64,000 bases of DNA from Flavimaribacter sp039888615 (GCA_039888615.1 JBDQQS010000016.1), one strand, 5' to 3'; counted from the stretch's first letter, positions 1 through 9,503 are shown. Notes: generated from the sequence alone by a model not told the origin. Made by a program: numbers and translations.

Positions 1-1068
1 CGAAATAATGACGAAGGCCGTGATGCCCAGCCAGGGCGACTGCAGATTGTTCTTGCCCTGCGCGATCAGTTCACCGAGCGACGGCGAGCCGGGCGGCAGG
101 CCGAGTCCGAGGAAGTCGAGCGACGTCAGAGTCGCGATGGATCCCGACAGGATGAAGGGCAGGAAGGTCAGCGTCGCCACCATGGCGTTGGGCAGCAGGT
201 GGCGATAGATGATTGTCGCGTTGCCAACGCCCAGCGCCCGCGCCGCGTTCACATATTCGAAATTGCGGGCGCGGAGGAATTCAGCCCTCACGACGCTGAC
301 GAAGGCGACCCAGGAAAACAGCAGCATGATGCCGAGCAGCACCCAGAATCCCGGCGGGAGGATGGAAGCGATGATGATCAGCACATAGAGCACCGGCACG
401 GCCGACCAGATTTCGATGAAGCGCTGGAACGTCAGATCGATCCAGCCGCCGAAGAAGCCCTGAATTGCGCCGAGCCACACGCCGACGACGGCGGAGAGCC
501 CGGTCAGGATCAGACCGAACAGCACGGATATCCGAAACCCGTAGATGGCACGGGCCAGCACGTCGCGCGCCTGGTCGTCGGTGCCCAGCCAGTTGAGATT
601 GCCGAGCGTGCAATCCGGGTCGTCACTGCCCTCCAGATAGGCGGAACAGCGCTGTTCCTTGTCCATCAGCCAGAAGGGCGGGGTGGGCGCCGAATGGGGC
701 ACCTCGGAATTGCGGGTGAGATAGGAATAGCGGATCGGCGGCCACAGGATCCAGCCATTGTCCGTTATTTCCTGGTTGATCATCGGATCGCGATAGGCGG
801 TCACGGCGTAGAAGCCGCCGAATTTCTCTTCCGGATAGTCGACGAGGACCGGAACCAGGAGTTCGCCCTTGTACCAGGCGAGCAGCGGCTTGTCGTTGGC
901 GATGAATTCCGCGAACAGGCTGAGCACGAACAGCACGAGGAAGATCCACAGCGACCAGTAGCCGCGTCGGTTGGAGCGGAAATTCTGCCATCTTCGTTTC
1001 GTGGTTGGCGAGAAGAACCCTTTCGGAGGGCCATCGAGCGCCTTGGTTTTGTCGACCGTCTGTTCCAT
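1..1068 (-). CDS. yejE: Peptide ABC transporter permease YejE (3' end beyond window)
   Basis: This is an inner-membrane permease of an oligopeptide/microcin C-type ABC importer. The reading frame is open from ATG at 1068 to the window edge (356 codons), so the C-terminus is missing. The protein starts MEQTVDKTKALDG, has one membrane segment near residues 35-55 and a periplasmic stretch. The permease core follows, including an EAA-like loop (EYVNAARALGVGNATIIYRH) that contacts the ATPase. The long N-terminal part before the permease core is typical of YejE rather than DppC. It starts one base after the yejB stop, so translation is probably coupled. The ATPase gene yejF would be expected just to the left of the window. 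Confidence 0.93.
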   Translation of the reverse strand, partial: MEQTVDKTKALDGPPKGFFSPTTKRRWQNFRSNRRGYWSLWIFLVLFVLSLFAEFIANDKPLLAWYKGELLVPVLVDYPEEKFGGFYAVTAYRDPMINQEITDNGWILWPPIRYSYLTRNSEVPHSAPTPPFWLMDKEQRCSAYLEGSDDPDCTLGNLNWLGTDDQARDVLARAIYGFRISVLFGLILTGLSAVVGVWLGAIQGFFGGWIDLTFQRFIEIWSAVPVLYVLIIIASILPPGFWVLLGIMLLFSWVAFVSVVRAEFLRARNFEYVNAARALGVGNATIIYRHLLPNAMVATLTFLPFILSGSIATLTSLDFLGLGLPPGSPSLGELIAQGKNNLQSPWLGITAFVIIS

Positions 1069-1069
1069 G

Positions 1070-2164
1070 TCAGACGTCCCGCCGCTCGAAATCGATCCGT
1101 GGATCGATCCAGGTGTAGATCAGGTCCGAGACAAGGCCCACCACCAGCCCCATCAGAGAGAAGATGAACAGCGTCGCGAAAACAACCGGATAGTCGCGGT
1201 TGATCACAGACTTGTAGCCGAGCAGCCCGAGGCCATCGAGATTGAATATGGTCTCGATTAGCAGCGATCCGGAAAAGAAGGAGGAGATAAACGCCGCTGG
1301 AAAGCCGGCGATCACGATCAGCATGGCGTTGCGGAAGACATGACCGTAAAGAACCTGATTCTCTGTCAGTCCCTTGGCGCGCGCCGTCGTCACGTACTGT
1401 TTCCTGATTTCGTCGATGAAGGAATTCTTGGTCAGAAGCGTCGTTGTCGCAAAGGCCGCCAGTGAAAGCGCAAGCAGTGGCAATGTCAGGTGCCAGAAAT
1501 AGTCGAGGATTTTTTCCCACCAGGAAAGGTCCGAAAAATTCTCCGACACGAGACCGCGCAGCGGAAACACGTCAAAGAACGAACCGCCGGCAAACAGCAC
1601 GATCAGCAGTATGCCGAACAGGAAGCCGGGTATGGCGTAGGCGATGATGATCACGCCGGACGTCCATATGTCGAACCGCGACCCGTCCGTCACAGCCTTC
1701 TTGATCCCCAGCGGCACCGAGATGATGTAGGAAATGAGCAGGATCCAGATCCCCAGCGAGATGGAAACCGGTAGTTTCTCCTTGATCAGATCAATGACCG
1801 AAATATCGCGAAAGAAGCTCTCTCCGAAATCGAAGCGCATGAAATCCCACATCATTATGAAAAAGCGTTCCGTGGGCGGCTTGTCGAAGCCGAATTGTTT
1901 TTCGAGCTTTTTGATAAAGTCCGGATCGAGACCTTGCGCGCCCCGGTAGCTTGACGACGCGTCAGCGCCGCCCGCCGGCTGGTTCTGGAAATCGCCGCCG
2001 CCGGAAATTCTCTCGGTCGCGGAATTGCCCTGTCCGGAAAGGTCCGCCAGGATCTGCTCCACAGGCCCGCCGGGCGCAAATTGCACGACGAGGAAAGACA
2101 GGGCCATGATTCCGATCATCGTCGGAATGATCAGGAGCAGCCGTCGAACGATATAGGCGCCCAT
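1070..2164 (-). CDS. yejB: Peptide ABC transporter permease YejB
   Basis: This is the second permease of the Yej importer (364 aa). An N-terminal membrane segment (MGAYIVRRLLLIIPTMIG) opens the protein, as in all DppB/YejB proteins. A periplasmic insert of roughly 100 residues separates it from the permease domain. The EAA loop is visible as KQYVTTARAKGLTENQVLYG. It sits between the second solute-binding protein gene (67-base gap) and yejE (1-base gap), so the whole set is one operon read right to left. In enterobacteria YejABEF takes up microcin C and in rhizobia related systems affect antimicrobial-peptide tolerance; the substrate here is not known. Confidence 0.94.
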   Translation of the reverse strand: MGAYIVRRLLLIIPTMIGIMALSFLVVQFAPGGPVEQILADLSGQGNSATERISGGGDFQNQPAGGADASSSYRGAQGLDPDFIKKLEKQFGFDKPPTERFFIMMWDFMRFDFGESFFRDISVIDLIKEKLPVSISLGIWILLISYIISVPLGIKKAVTDGSRFDIWTSGVIIIAYAIPGFLFGILLIVLFAGGSFFDVFPLRGLVSENFSDLSWWEKILDYFWHLTLPLLALSLAAFATTTLLTKNSFIDEIRKQYVTTARAKGLTENQVLYGHVFRNAMLIVIAGFPAAFISSFFSGSLLIETIFNLDGLGLLGYKSVINRDYPVVFATLFIFSLMGLVVGLVSDLIYTWIDPRIDFERRDV

Positions 2165-2231
2165 CAGCGCTTATCCTTGCCGGTTGCGAATGCCGTCATT
2201 CGATTCAATCTGTTCCCGTCCCGCTCTGGCT

Positions 2232-4097
2232 TCATCTGCCGATCGCACGCGCCTTTTCTTCGTCGAGCCACCACAGTGATTCGACAGGCCACCCGTAGTC
2301 CGGCTTTGTAACAGGGAATCCGAACATGTCCCAGAATGCAACCTTGTGGTCCGCCGAATACCAGTTCGGAATCCAGTCAAGCCGCGCTCTTTCGACACGA
2401 TCGAGCGCGCGCATGGCTATCACCAGCTCTTCGCGGCTTTGGGCTTTGCCGACATGAGCGAGCAGATCGTCATAGACGCCGCTTTGTGCGCCCGGATAAT
2501 TGTTTGAACCCTCGACGGCCGCAAAGGAATCGGAAAACATCGACGCCAGATTTTCCCGGGTCGGCGTGGCGCCCATTGACAAGGCAAGGCCCACCATGTC
2601 GAAATCGAACGTTTCGAGCCGCGACTGGAATTGCACCGGATCGACCAGTCGGACCGAGGTTTCGATGCCCACCCGACGCATGTTTTCCACCAGGCCAGAC
2701 AAAACCCGCTCGAAGACTGGCGACCGGATCAGGATTTCCACCGACAGGGTCTCGCCATCCTTCTTCAATACCTGCCCGTCACGCGTCCAGCCCGCTTCGT
2801 CGAGAAGGGTCACAGCCTGCCGGAGCAGGGCGCGGTCGCGCCCGGATCCATCCGAAACGGGCTGCGTCACGGCTTCGCCGAAGGCGGCTTCCGGCAGCCT
2901 CTCTCTCAGCGGTTCGAGGATGGCAAGTTCTGCCTCCGTTGGCATGCCGGTCGCAACGAACTCGGACTTCTCGAACAGGGATTGCGACCGCTCATAGGCG
3001 TTGTAGAAGATCTTGTCGTTGGTCCACCGAAAGTCGAAGCAAAGATTGATCGCCTGCCTGACGCGCCAGTCGGAAAAGCGCGCGCGGCGCTGGTTAACCG
3101 GCCAGGCCTGCATCATTGGACGACGCTCGGCGGGAAAGGTTCGCTTGATCACGCGGCCCTGTGTGATGGCCGGAAAATTATATTCGGTCGCCCAGCTCTT
3201 GGAGGTGAACTCCTCGCGAAACTGGATCTCGCCCTTCTTGAACTGCTCGAAACCGGCCTGCCGGTCGGCGAAGAATTCGATGCGCAACGTGTCGAAATTG
3301 TTCTGGCCCCGGACAGTCGGCAGATCCCGGCCCCAGTAATCTTCGACGCGGCCATATTCGATGAAGCGGCCGGCGTCCACGCGCGACGGCCGATAGGCGC
3401 CGGAAGAGAGTGGAATGTCGAGCGTGCTGGAGTCGAAAGGACGGTCGGAGTAGTAGGCCTGCGACAGCACCGGCATTTCGACGGCGGCGAGGATCGCGTT
3501 TGCAGACTGGTCGCCGCTGAAACGTAGCTCCAATGTGCGCTCGTCGATATCGACGGCTTCGGTCATCTCCCGCAGCGTGATGACGATATTGGGATGACCC
3601 TCTTCCTTGAGTAGATTGTAACTGTAGGCCGCATCTGCGGCGGTCACCGGGGATCCGTCATGGAACCGGGCTTCCGGCCGCAATCCGAACCGCCAGACAT
3701 TGCGGTCTTCGGAGACCTCGACCCATTCGGCCAGGTGGCAATATTGCGCGTCTGGTTCGTCGAGCGCTCGCACCATCAGACTGTCGAAGCACAGTTCCAT
3801 GCGCGGCGGCGCATCGCCGCGCAGTATGAAGCTGTTCAGCGTATTGAATGTCTGGACGTTCTGGTTGTACTGCCAGTTCGGCGGCTGGAAATTGAAAATG
3901 CCGCCTTTTGGGGCCTGCGGGTCGACATAGTCGAAATGCGTGAAATCGGCCGGATATTTCAGGTCTCCGAAAGCCGAAATACCGTGCAGGCGTGTATTGC
4001 CCGGAACTTGCGCGAAGGCGAAACGCGCCGGCGTCAACATGCCGGCGGCGCCAAGCCCGGAGGTGAGAAGGAAAGTACGACGGTCCATAGCCGCCAT
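2232..4097 (-). CDS. YejA-like extracellular solute-binding protein, Tat-type signal
   Basis: This is a family 5 (SBP_bac_5) solute-binding protein of about 621 aa that delivers oligopeptide-like ligands to YejBE in the periplasm. The N-terminus MAAMDRRTFLLTSGLG has a twin-arginine motif followed by a hydrophobic stretch and AFAQ, which suggests Tat export of a folded protein. The family hallmark GDLKYPADFTHFDYVDPQAP is near residue 45. I chose ATG 4097 because it overlaps the stop of the upstream homologue by one base (TGATG); a second ATG lies three codons later. The open frame extends further upstream, but only inside the neighbour gene. It is the second of two tandem paralogues. Confidence 0.92.
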   Translation of the reverse strand: MAAMDRRTFLLTSGLGAAGMLTPARFAFAQVPGNTRLHGISAFGDLKYPADFTHFDYVDPQAPKGGIFNFQPPNWQYNQNVQTFNTLNSFILRGDAPPRMELCFDSLMVRALDEPDAQYCHLAEWVEVSEDRNVWRFGLRPEARFHDGSPVTAADAAYSYNLLKEEGHPNIVITLREMTEAVDIDERTLELRFSGDQSANAILAAVEMPVLSQAYYSDRPFDSSTLDIPLSSGAYRPSRVDAGRFIEYGRVEDYWGRDLPTVRGQNNFDTLRIEFFADRQAGFEQFKKGEIQFREEFTSKSWATEYNFPAITQGRVIKRTFPAERRPMMQAWPVNQRRARFSDWRVRQAINLCFDFRWTNDKIFYNAYERSQSLFEKSEFVATGMPTEAELAILEPLRERLPEAAFGEAVTQPVSDGSGRDRALLRQAVTLLDEAGWTRDGQVLKKDGETLSVEILIRSPVFERVLSGLVENMRRVGIETSVRLVDPVQFQSRLETFDFDMVGLALSMGATPTRENLASMFSDSFAAVEGSNNYPGAQSGVYDDLLAHVGKAQSREELVIAMRALDRVERARLDWIPNWYSADHKVAFWDMFGFPVTKPDYGWPVESLWWLDEEKARAIGR

Positions 4098-5956
4098 CAG
4101 TCCGTCGCCTTCTTCGACCACCAGATCGAAGGAAAGCCGAGCGAATAGGTCGGCAGCGGTTCCGGAAAGGCCAGGAAACTCCAATAGGCCAGGCGCGCCT
4201 TTCTCAATGTGTAGGACGGAACGACATAGCGGCCGGCAAGCAGCACCCGGTCGAGCGCCTTCGCAGCGGCCACCAGCGTGTCGCGGTCTTCGGCGAAGAC
4301 GATCTTTTCGATAAGCGCGTCGACGCCCGGATCGGAAATGCCGGCGTAGTTCGCCGAACCTTCCCGGTTCGCCGCAGCCGAGCCCCAATATTCCATCTGC
4401 TCATTGCCGGGCGACAGCGACTGGCCCCATCCGCTGTAGATCACATCGAAGTCCCGGCTGCGCTCGCGGTTTGTGTATTGCGCCGGATCGACGGAGCGCA
4501 CCGTCGCCTCGACGCCGATCCGCTTCAGGTTCTGGGCGTAGGCCTGGGCGACGCTCTCGATAATCGGACCATTGAGCAGGATCTCGAAGCCGAAAGGCTC
4601 GCCGGTTTCGATGTTGACCATCTTGCCGTCGCGGATTTCATAGCCGGCTTCGCCGAACAGGCGAATGGCCTCGCGAAGATTTTTGCGCTGGTTGGCGCGG
4701 TCGCCGCCGACCGGGTTCTTGTATTCTTCGGTAAAGACCTCTTCGGGCACAAGGTCGCGCACCGATTCGAGTATTTCCAGTTCCTTTCCCTGAGGAAGGC
4801 CGCTGGAGGCAAGTTCGCTTCCGTAGAAATAGCTGCCGATGCGCTCATACTGATCGAAGAACTGGGTGCGATTGAGCTCCTCGAAATCGAAGACCTGGAT
4901 CAGCGCTTCGCGCACGCGCGAATCCTTGAACTTGTCGCGCCGCAGATTGGGAATGAAACCGACCATGACGCCCGAGGACCGGTAGGGGTTCTCGAACATG
5001 TCGCGGACGATCCGCCCGTCCTCGACCGCGGCGAAATCGTAGCCATTGGCCCAGCGTTGCGCCCTGTTCTCGAGCCAGAAATCGACCTTTCCGGCCTTGA
5101 AGGCCTGAAATTCGGAATCCCTGCTTGTGAAATATTCGTATTGAAGCTTGTCGAAATTGTTGCTGCCTACATTGACCGGCAGATCCTTGCCCCAATAGTC
5201 CTCGACCCGCTCGAAGACCACCGTGGAGCCGGGCGATACGCTGGTGATCTTGTACGGTCCCGATCCCATCGGGATTTCGAGAGTGGTGCGCTCGATGGAG
5301 CGTTGCTCGCCCTTGTCGTTGATTCCTTCCCACCAGTGTTTCGGCAGAATAAGGAGCTGGCCGACAATCTGCGGAAGTTCCCGGTTGTTCTTTTCGTCGA
5401 AGGTGAAGGTGACGTCGCGCTCTCCGGTCTTCTCGGCGCCGGTGACATGCTGATAGTAGAAATGCCTCTGGGGATCGAGTTCGACGACCTTTTCGAAGCT
5501 CCAGATCACGTCCTCGGGCGTGACGGGTGTTCCGTCGTGCCAGCGCGCGCCCTCTCTCAGGCGATAGGTCGCCGAGGAATAGTCGTCGGGAAAGCTGACC
5601 GCCTCTGCAAGCAGTCCGTATTCTGAGTTGATCTCGTCCATGGACGAGGTCAACAGCGTTTCGAAAACGAGGCCGAGGCCTTCGGCGAGATCGCCCTTGG
5701 CGAGCAGCGGGTTGAACGTGTCGAACGTGTCATTGGCAGATACCCGCACCTCGCCGCCCTTCGGCGCATCCGGGTTGACGTAGTCGAAACGCTGGAAATC
5801 AGCTGGATATTTCGGCGTCCCGATCAGCGACGACGCATGACGCCACACCATGTCGTCGGCGACCGCGGCCGGGGGGAGGAGGTTGAGAACTGTGAAGCCG
5901 GCCACGATGCCGGCAAGGATGGCGGGACTGCGTCTGGATAGAGAACGAACCGTCAC
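4097..5956 (-). CDS. yejA: YejA-like extracellular solute-binding protein
   Basis: This 619-aa family 5 solute-binding protein is the first gene of the yej operon. It begins with an export signal (MTVRSLSRRSPAILAGIVAG, probable cut after AVA near residue 33). That signal contains RR but not the FLK-like residues of a good Tat motif. The mature start carries the YejA signature TPKYPADFQRFDYVNPDAP. It resembles the following gene along its whole length, so the pair looks like an old duplication with divergence, perhaps giving two ligand specificities to one YejBEF channel. The 195-base upstream gap should hold the operon promoter. Confidence 0.93.
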   Translation of the reverse strand: MTVRSLSRRSPAILAGIVAGFTVLNLLPPAAVADDMVWRHASSLIGTPKYPADFQRFDYVNPDAPKGGEVRVSANDTFDTFNPLLAKGDLAEGLGLVFETLLTSSMDEINSEYGLLAEAVSFPDDYSSATYRLREGARWHDGTPVTPEDVIWSFEKVVELDPQRHFYYQHVTGAEKTGERDVTFTFDEKNNRELPQIVGQLLILPKHWWEGINDKGEQRSIERTTLEIPMGSGPYKITSVSPGSTVVFERVEDYWGKDLPVNVGSNNFDKLQYEYFTSRDSEFQAFKAGKVDFWLENRAQRWANGYDFAAVEDGRIVRDMFENPYRSSGVMVGFIPNLRRDKFKDSRVREALIQVFDFEELNRTQFFDQYERIGSYFYGSELASSGLPQGKELEILESVRDLVPEEVFTEEYKNPVGGDRANQRKNLREAIRLFGEAGYEIRDGKMVNIETGEPFGFEILLNGPIIESVAQAYAQNLKRIGVEATVRSVDPAQYTNRERSRDFDVIYSGWGQSLSPGNEQMEYWGSAAANREGSANYAGISDPGVDALIEKIVFAEDRDTLVAAAKALDRVLLAGRYVVPSYTLRKARLAYWSFLAFPEPLPTYSLGFPSIWWSKKATD

Positions 5957-6100
5957 CGTGATCTCCCGTTGTGTGAGGCGTCATTGCTGTCGTTTAGTAC
6001 ATAAACAAAAGCAATAGTCGGTCAATGTATCGACCCATGAAGGTCAAATGTGACGAAGAACGGGCAAAAATTATGAACAATCGGTAAGGTTCGCCGATAC

Positions 6101-6127
6101 GAAAAAGGCCGGGCGCGGGCCCGGCCT
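6101..6127 (-). terminator. Rho-independent terminator of the cytochrome c gene
   Basis: A perfect 9-bp stem (AGGCCGGGC with GCCCGGCCT, positions 6106-6114 and 6119-6127) has a 4-base loop. Read on the minus strand it is followed by TTTTTC (6102-6106). It lies 26 bases past the cytochrome c stop and upstream of yejA. Confidence 0.85.
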
Positions 6128-6152
6128 CATCGAGGATTGTTTTTTTTCAACG

Positions 6153-6968
6153 TCAGTTCGAAGATTCGGTTTCCGTTGCCGTCGGCTCCGCTGCTTCTTC
6201 TTCCAGCGCGTCGACATCGGTCGTCACGGCGTCGGCGCCCTCTGCGGCCGCCTCATCCAGCGTCTTGGATTCCTCGGCCTTTTCTTCCGCCGTTTCGGCA
6301 GGCGTCATTCCGGAGGAGCCGGACATGTCTTCGGCCGCGGTCGCATCGCTGGCGGCCTCCGGCGTGGCTGACGCTTCAGTCGCTTCCGGTGTCGTTTCGG
6401 CTTCCGCGGCCTCGGGCTCAGGCGTGGGGAGCGGCAGCAGTTCAGGCGCCTGTTCCCTCAAGTAAGCAATCACATTGGCGCGATCTTCCGGCTTTTTCAG
6501 GCCGGCGAAGCTCATCTTGGTGCCGCTGAGGAATTTCTTCGGATTGTCCAGGAACTCGCTGAGATTCTGGTACATCCAGTGGGTTTCGCCGCCAGCAGCG
6601 TATTCGACCATGGCCGGCGAATAGGCGAAGTCCGGGGCGCTGGCCACCGGTCGACCAAGCACATGCCACAGGTTGGGGCCGACCTTGTTGGCGCCGCCAT
6701 CATCGACTGTGTGGCAGGACTGGCACTTCTTGAAAACATTGGCGCCGGCCTCGGCGCTGGCGCCCGCCATCAGGGTTGCGATCTGGAATGGACCCGCATC
6801 TTCCTTGCCACCGGCTTCCCCGCCCCCTTCGGTCACCTCGATCTCGAAGCCTTCCTTGACCGGTTCCCTGGTGTGGAAAATGGCGTCGGAAGCGATCGAC
6901 ACGGTCATGACAACGAAAACCACCGTGAGAAAAGCGCCGGCGATTGCGTTGAAATAAGAGCTGTTCAT
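6153..6968 (-). CDS. Membrane-anchored cytochrome c with long acidic tail
   Basis: This is a class I c-type cytochrome, about 271 aa, held in the inner membrane by an uncleaved N-terminal segment (residues 7-30) with the haem domain in the periplasm. CQSCH at 82-86 is the haem site and M152 in GTKMSFAG is the likely sixth ligand. The core resembles rhizobial CycM/cytochrome c552, which passes electrons from the bc1 complex to aa3 oxidase. After the fold ends near residue 175 there are about 95 residues made almost only of A, E, T, P, S and D, which CycM does not normally carry. The start at 6968 has GGAG nine bases upstream; ATG 6983, with GGAAGGA, is an alternative that adds five residues. 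Confidence 0.9.
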   Translation of the reverse strand: MNSSYFNAIAGAFLTVVFVVMTVSIASDAIFHTREPVKEGFEIEVTEGGGEAGGKEDAGPFQIATLMAGASAEAGANVFKKCQSCHTVDDGGANKVGPNLWHVLGRPVASAPDFAYSPAMVEYAAGGETHWMYQNLSEFLDNPKKFLSGTKMSFAGLKKPEDRANVIAYLREQAPELLPLPTPEPEAAEAETTPEATEASATPEAASDATAAEDMSGSSGMTPAETAEEKAEESKTLDEAAAEGADAVTTDVDALEEEAAEPTATETESSN

Positions 6969-7121
6969 CTTCGGGGGCTCCATGTTATGCCGGTCCTTCC
7001 CCGAAACCGGCACAAGTCTCGATTTGGCGCGGAACCTATGTCTTTTGCCTTGCTGTTGCAACACTGTTTATAACCGCTCCAGAAAGTGACTTCCAGCCCG
7101 CGAAGCAGAACCGGTCCCCAG

Positions 7122-7874
7122 ATGTCGTCCAGCAGCAATATTGTCCTGATTCCCGCGCGCATGTCCTCGACGCGGCTGCCTGGCAAGGTGCTCGCCGACA
7201 TCGGTGGAAAACCGATGATCGTCCAGGTGGCCCTGCGCGCCCGCGAAGCCGCAATCGGCCCGGTTGCGATCGCGACCGACAGCCGCGAGGTGGCGGACGC
7301 CGCACGACGCGAAGGCTTTGAGGCGATCCTTACCCGGCCCGATCATCCATCCGGATCGGATCGTGTTTTCGAGGCCCTGCAAGCCCTTGATCCTGATGGA
7401 AAAATAGAAACAATTGTGAACGTCCAGGGCGATCTCCCCACGGTGCGTCCGGAGACGATTCGCGCGGCTTTCGCGCCTCTCGAAAATCTGCAGACAGATA
7501 TTGCAACCGTTGCAGCGGTGATTTCGGAGGCGGAAGAAAAAACCAATCCGAACGTCGTCAAGGTGGTCGGGTCTCCGCTGTCGGAGAAAAGGCTGAGGGC
7601 TCTGTACTTTACCCGCGCAACCGCGCCTCACGGCGACGGGCCGCTCTACCACCACATTGGCCTTTACGCCTGGCGCCGCGACGCTTTGTCCCGGTTCGTC
7701 TCGTTACCGCGATCGACGCTCGAAACGCGGGAATCGCTCGAACAACTTCGCGCGCTTGAGGCCGGAATGCGCATCGACGTGGAAATCGTCGGCGAGGTTC
7801 CGCTGGGAGTCGACACCGGGCCCGATCTGGAGCGCGCGCGGCAAATTCTTGCCGATCCTCACGCGTTCGGCTAA
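7122..7874 (+). CDS. kdsB: 3-deoxy-manno-octulosonate cytidylyltransferase
   Basis: KdsB activates Kdo as CMP-Kdo in the cytoplasm for lipopolysaccharide inner-core synthesis. The 250-aa protein opens with the nucleotide-binding loop NIVLIPARMSSTRLPGK and contains the conserved PDHPSGSDRV and NVQGDLP segments. I start at ATG 7122 because the conserved domain begins there; an upstream GTG at 7086 in frame would add twelve unlikely residues. It is divergent from the cytochrome c gene and 38 bases before pheA, so kdsB-pheA form a probable two-gene operon. Confidence 0.96.
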   Translation: MSSSSNIVLIPARMSSTRLPGKVLADIGGKPMIVQVALRAREAAIGPVAIATDSREVADAARREGFEAILTRPDHPSGSDRVFEALQALDPDGKIETIVNVQGDLPTVRPETIRAAFAPLENLQTDIATVAAVISEAEEKTNPNVVKVVGSPLSEKRLRALYFTRATAPHGDGPLYHHIGLYAWRRDALSRFVSLPRSTLETRESLEQLRALEAGMRIDVEIVGEVPLGVDTGPDLERARQILADPHAFG

Positions 7875-7912
7875 AGCGCAGACATAATACGACAAACAAT
7901 CAGGGCAGGAAA

Positions 7913-8767
7913 ATGAACAGGATCTCGTTTCAGGGTGAATACGGCGCCAATTCGGACATGGCTTGCCGCGACATGTTCGCCGAGATGGATCCAATGCCCT
8001 GCCGGACTTTCGAGGACGCCTTCAACGCCGTGAAAAGCGGCGAGGCGCAACTCGCGATGATCCCGATCGAGAACACCATCGCGGGCCGCGTCGCGGATAT
8101 CCACCACCTGCTGCCGGAATCAGGACTGCACATCGTCGGCGAATACTTCATGCCCATCCATTTCCAGTTGATGGTGGTCCCGGGCGGGAAGATCGAGGAC
8201 ATCAAGACGGTTCACAGCCATATCCATGCGCTCGGCCAGTGCCGCAAGATCATGCGCGAAAATGGCTGGCAGCCGGTTGTCGCCGGCGACACTGCGGGCG
8301 CGGCGCGCCTTGTCGCCGAAAAGGGAGATCCGTCCATGGCGGCGCTTGCGCCGCTTCTGGCCAGGGACATGTACGGCCTCGATATCCTGATGGAAAACGT
8401 CGAGGACACCGACGACAACGTCACCCGGTTCGTCATCCTGTCGGCGGAAAGCGTCATGGCGCCGCGCGAGCGCGACGAGGACCTCATCGTCACGACGTTC
8501 ATCTTCAACGTGCGCAACCTTCCGGCGGCGCTCTACAAGGCGATGGGCGGTTTCGCCACCAATGGCGTCAACATGACGAAGCTTGAAAGCTATCAGCTGG
8601 AAGGGCGATTCACCGCGACCCAGTTCTACGCCGATATTGAGGGCCATCCCGATGATCTGAACGTGTCGCGGGCGCTCGAGGAACTGGGTTTCTTTTCCAC
8701 AAAGGTGAGGGTGCTCGGCGCCTACAAGGCGCATCCTTTCCGCTACGAGCAGGACCGCAACGGTTAA
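7913..8767 (+). CDS. pheA: Prephenate dehydratase
   Basis: This monofunctional prephenate dehydratase (284 aa) converts prephenate to phenylpyruvate for phenylalanine synthesis. It has no chorismate mutase domain. The catalytic domain runs to about residue 185 and includes IPIENTIAGRV near 45-60 and the DNVTRF motif (Asp-Asn-Val-Thr-Arg-Phe) near 160. An ACT regulatory domain follows, with NLPAALYKAMGGFATNGVN and KLESYQLEGRF, which senses phenylalanine. A clear AGGA precedes the start. The last four bases overlap the convergent recR stop. Confidence 0.96.
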   Translation: MNRISFQGEYGANSDMACRDMFAEMDPMPCRTFEDAFNAVKSGEAQLAMIPIENTIAGRVADIHHLLPESGLHIVGEYFMPIHFQLMVVPGGKIEDIKTVHSHIHALGQCRKIMRENGWQPVVAGDTAGAARLVAEKGDPSMAALAPLLARDMYGLDILMENVEDTDDNVTRFVILSAESVMAPRERDEDLIVTTFIFNVRNLPAALYKAMGGFATNGVNMTKLESYQLEGRFTATQFYADIEGHPDDLNVSRALEELGFFSTKVRVLGAYKAHPFRYEQDRNG

Positions 8768-9369
8768 AGCCGCGTGCGCGCCCGCATCGCGGCCGACAGC
8801 GTGCCCTCGTCGAGATAGTCGAGTTCGCCGCCCACCGGAACGCCGTGCGCCAGTCGTGTGACGGAAAGATCAAGGCCTTCAAGCTGATCGGTGATGTAGT
8901 GGGCGGTCGTCTGGCCTTCCACCGTCGCGTTGACGGCGATGATGATCTCCTTGACGTCGCCGCCTGAAGCCCGCTCCACCAGCGCCTTGATGTTGAGATC
9001 GTCGGGACCGACGCCGTCGAGCGGTGACAGCGTGCCGCCAAGCACGTGGTAGAGCGCGTTCAGCGCGCCAGCCCGTTCCAGGGCCCAGAGATCGGCGACA
9101 TCCTCGACCACGACGATCACGCTGCGATCGCGCCGCGGGTCGGTGCAGATCGTGCAGGGGTCGCTGGTGTCGACATTGCCGCAGGTCGAACAGACGCCGA
9201 CATGATCGTAGGCCTCGCGCATTGCGTCGCCGAGTGGGCCCAGCAACTGGTCCTTCTTCTTGATCAGGTGCAGGGCGGCGCGGCGCGCCGAGCGCGGCCC
9301 GAGCCCCGGCACCTTGGCCAGCAGCTGGATAAGTTTTTCGATCTCGGGTCCGGCGACGCTTTTGCTCAT
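8764..9369 (-). CDS. recR: Recombination mediator protein RecR
   Basis: RecR (201 aa) works with RecF and RecO to load RecA on gapped DNA. It shows a helix-hairpin-helix (VPGLGPRSARRAALHL, residues 19-34), a four-cysteine zinc finger (CSTCGNVDTSDPCTIC, near 60-75) and a Toprim domain beginning at VIVVVEDVADLWALE. The length is standard. A good AGGCAGG ribosome site precedes the ATG. In many bacteria recR directly follows dnaX-ybaB; here it is alone, about 4.6 kb from them and on the opposite strand. Confidence 0.97.
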   Translation of the reverse strand: MSKSVAGPEIEKLIQLLAKVPGLGPRSARRAALHLIKKKDQLLGPLGDAMREAYDHVGVCSTCGNVDTSDPCTICTDPRRDRSVIVVVEDVADLWALERAGALNALYHVLGGTLSPLDGVGPDDLNIKALVERASGGDVKEIIIAVNATVEGQTTAHYITDQLEGLDLSVTRLAHGVPVGGELDYLDEGTLSAAMRARTRL

Positions 9370-9503
9370 ACCTGCCTTTCTAGCCTGATTCGAGACGAAT
9401 GGCAGCGCAGGAGTTGGCGGAAGACCGGTGGCGTTTGCCGGCCGGCCACACTATGTGTGATCAGGATTTTGAATGATGCGCAAAGCATCGATGGGATGAA
9501 AAG

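Noticed and set aside
4098..4388. N-terminal extension of the second YejA-like gene
   Set aside because: It runs inside the first paralogue and would place a Tat signal in the middle of the protein.
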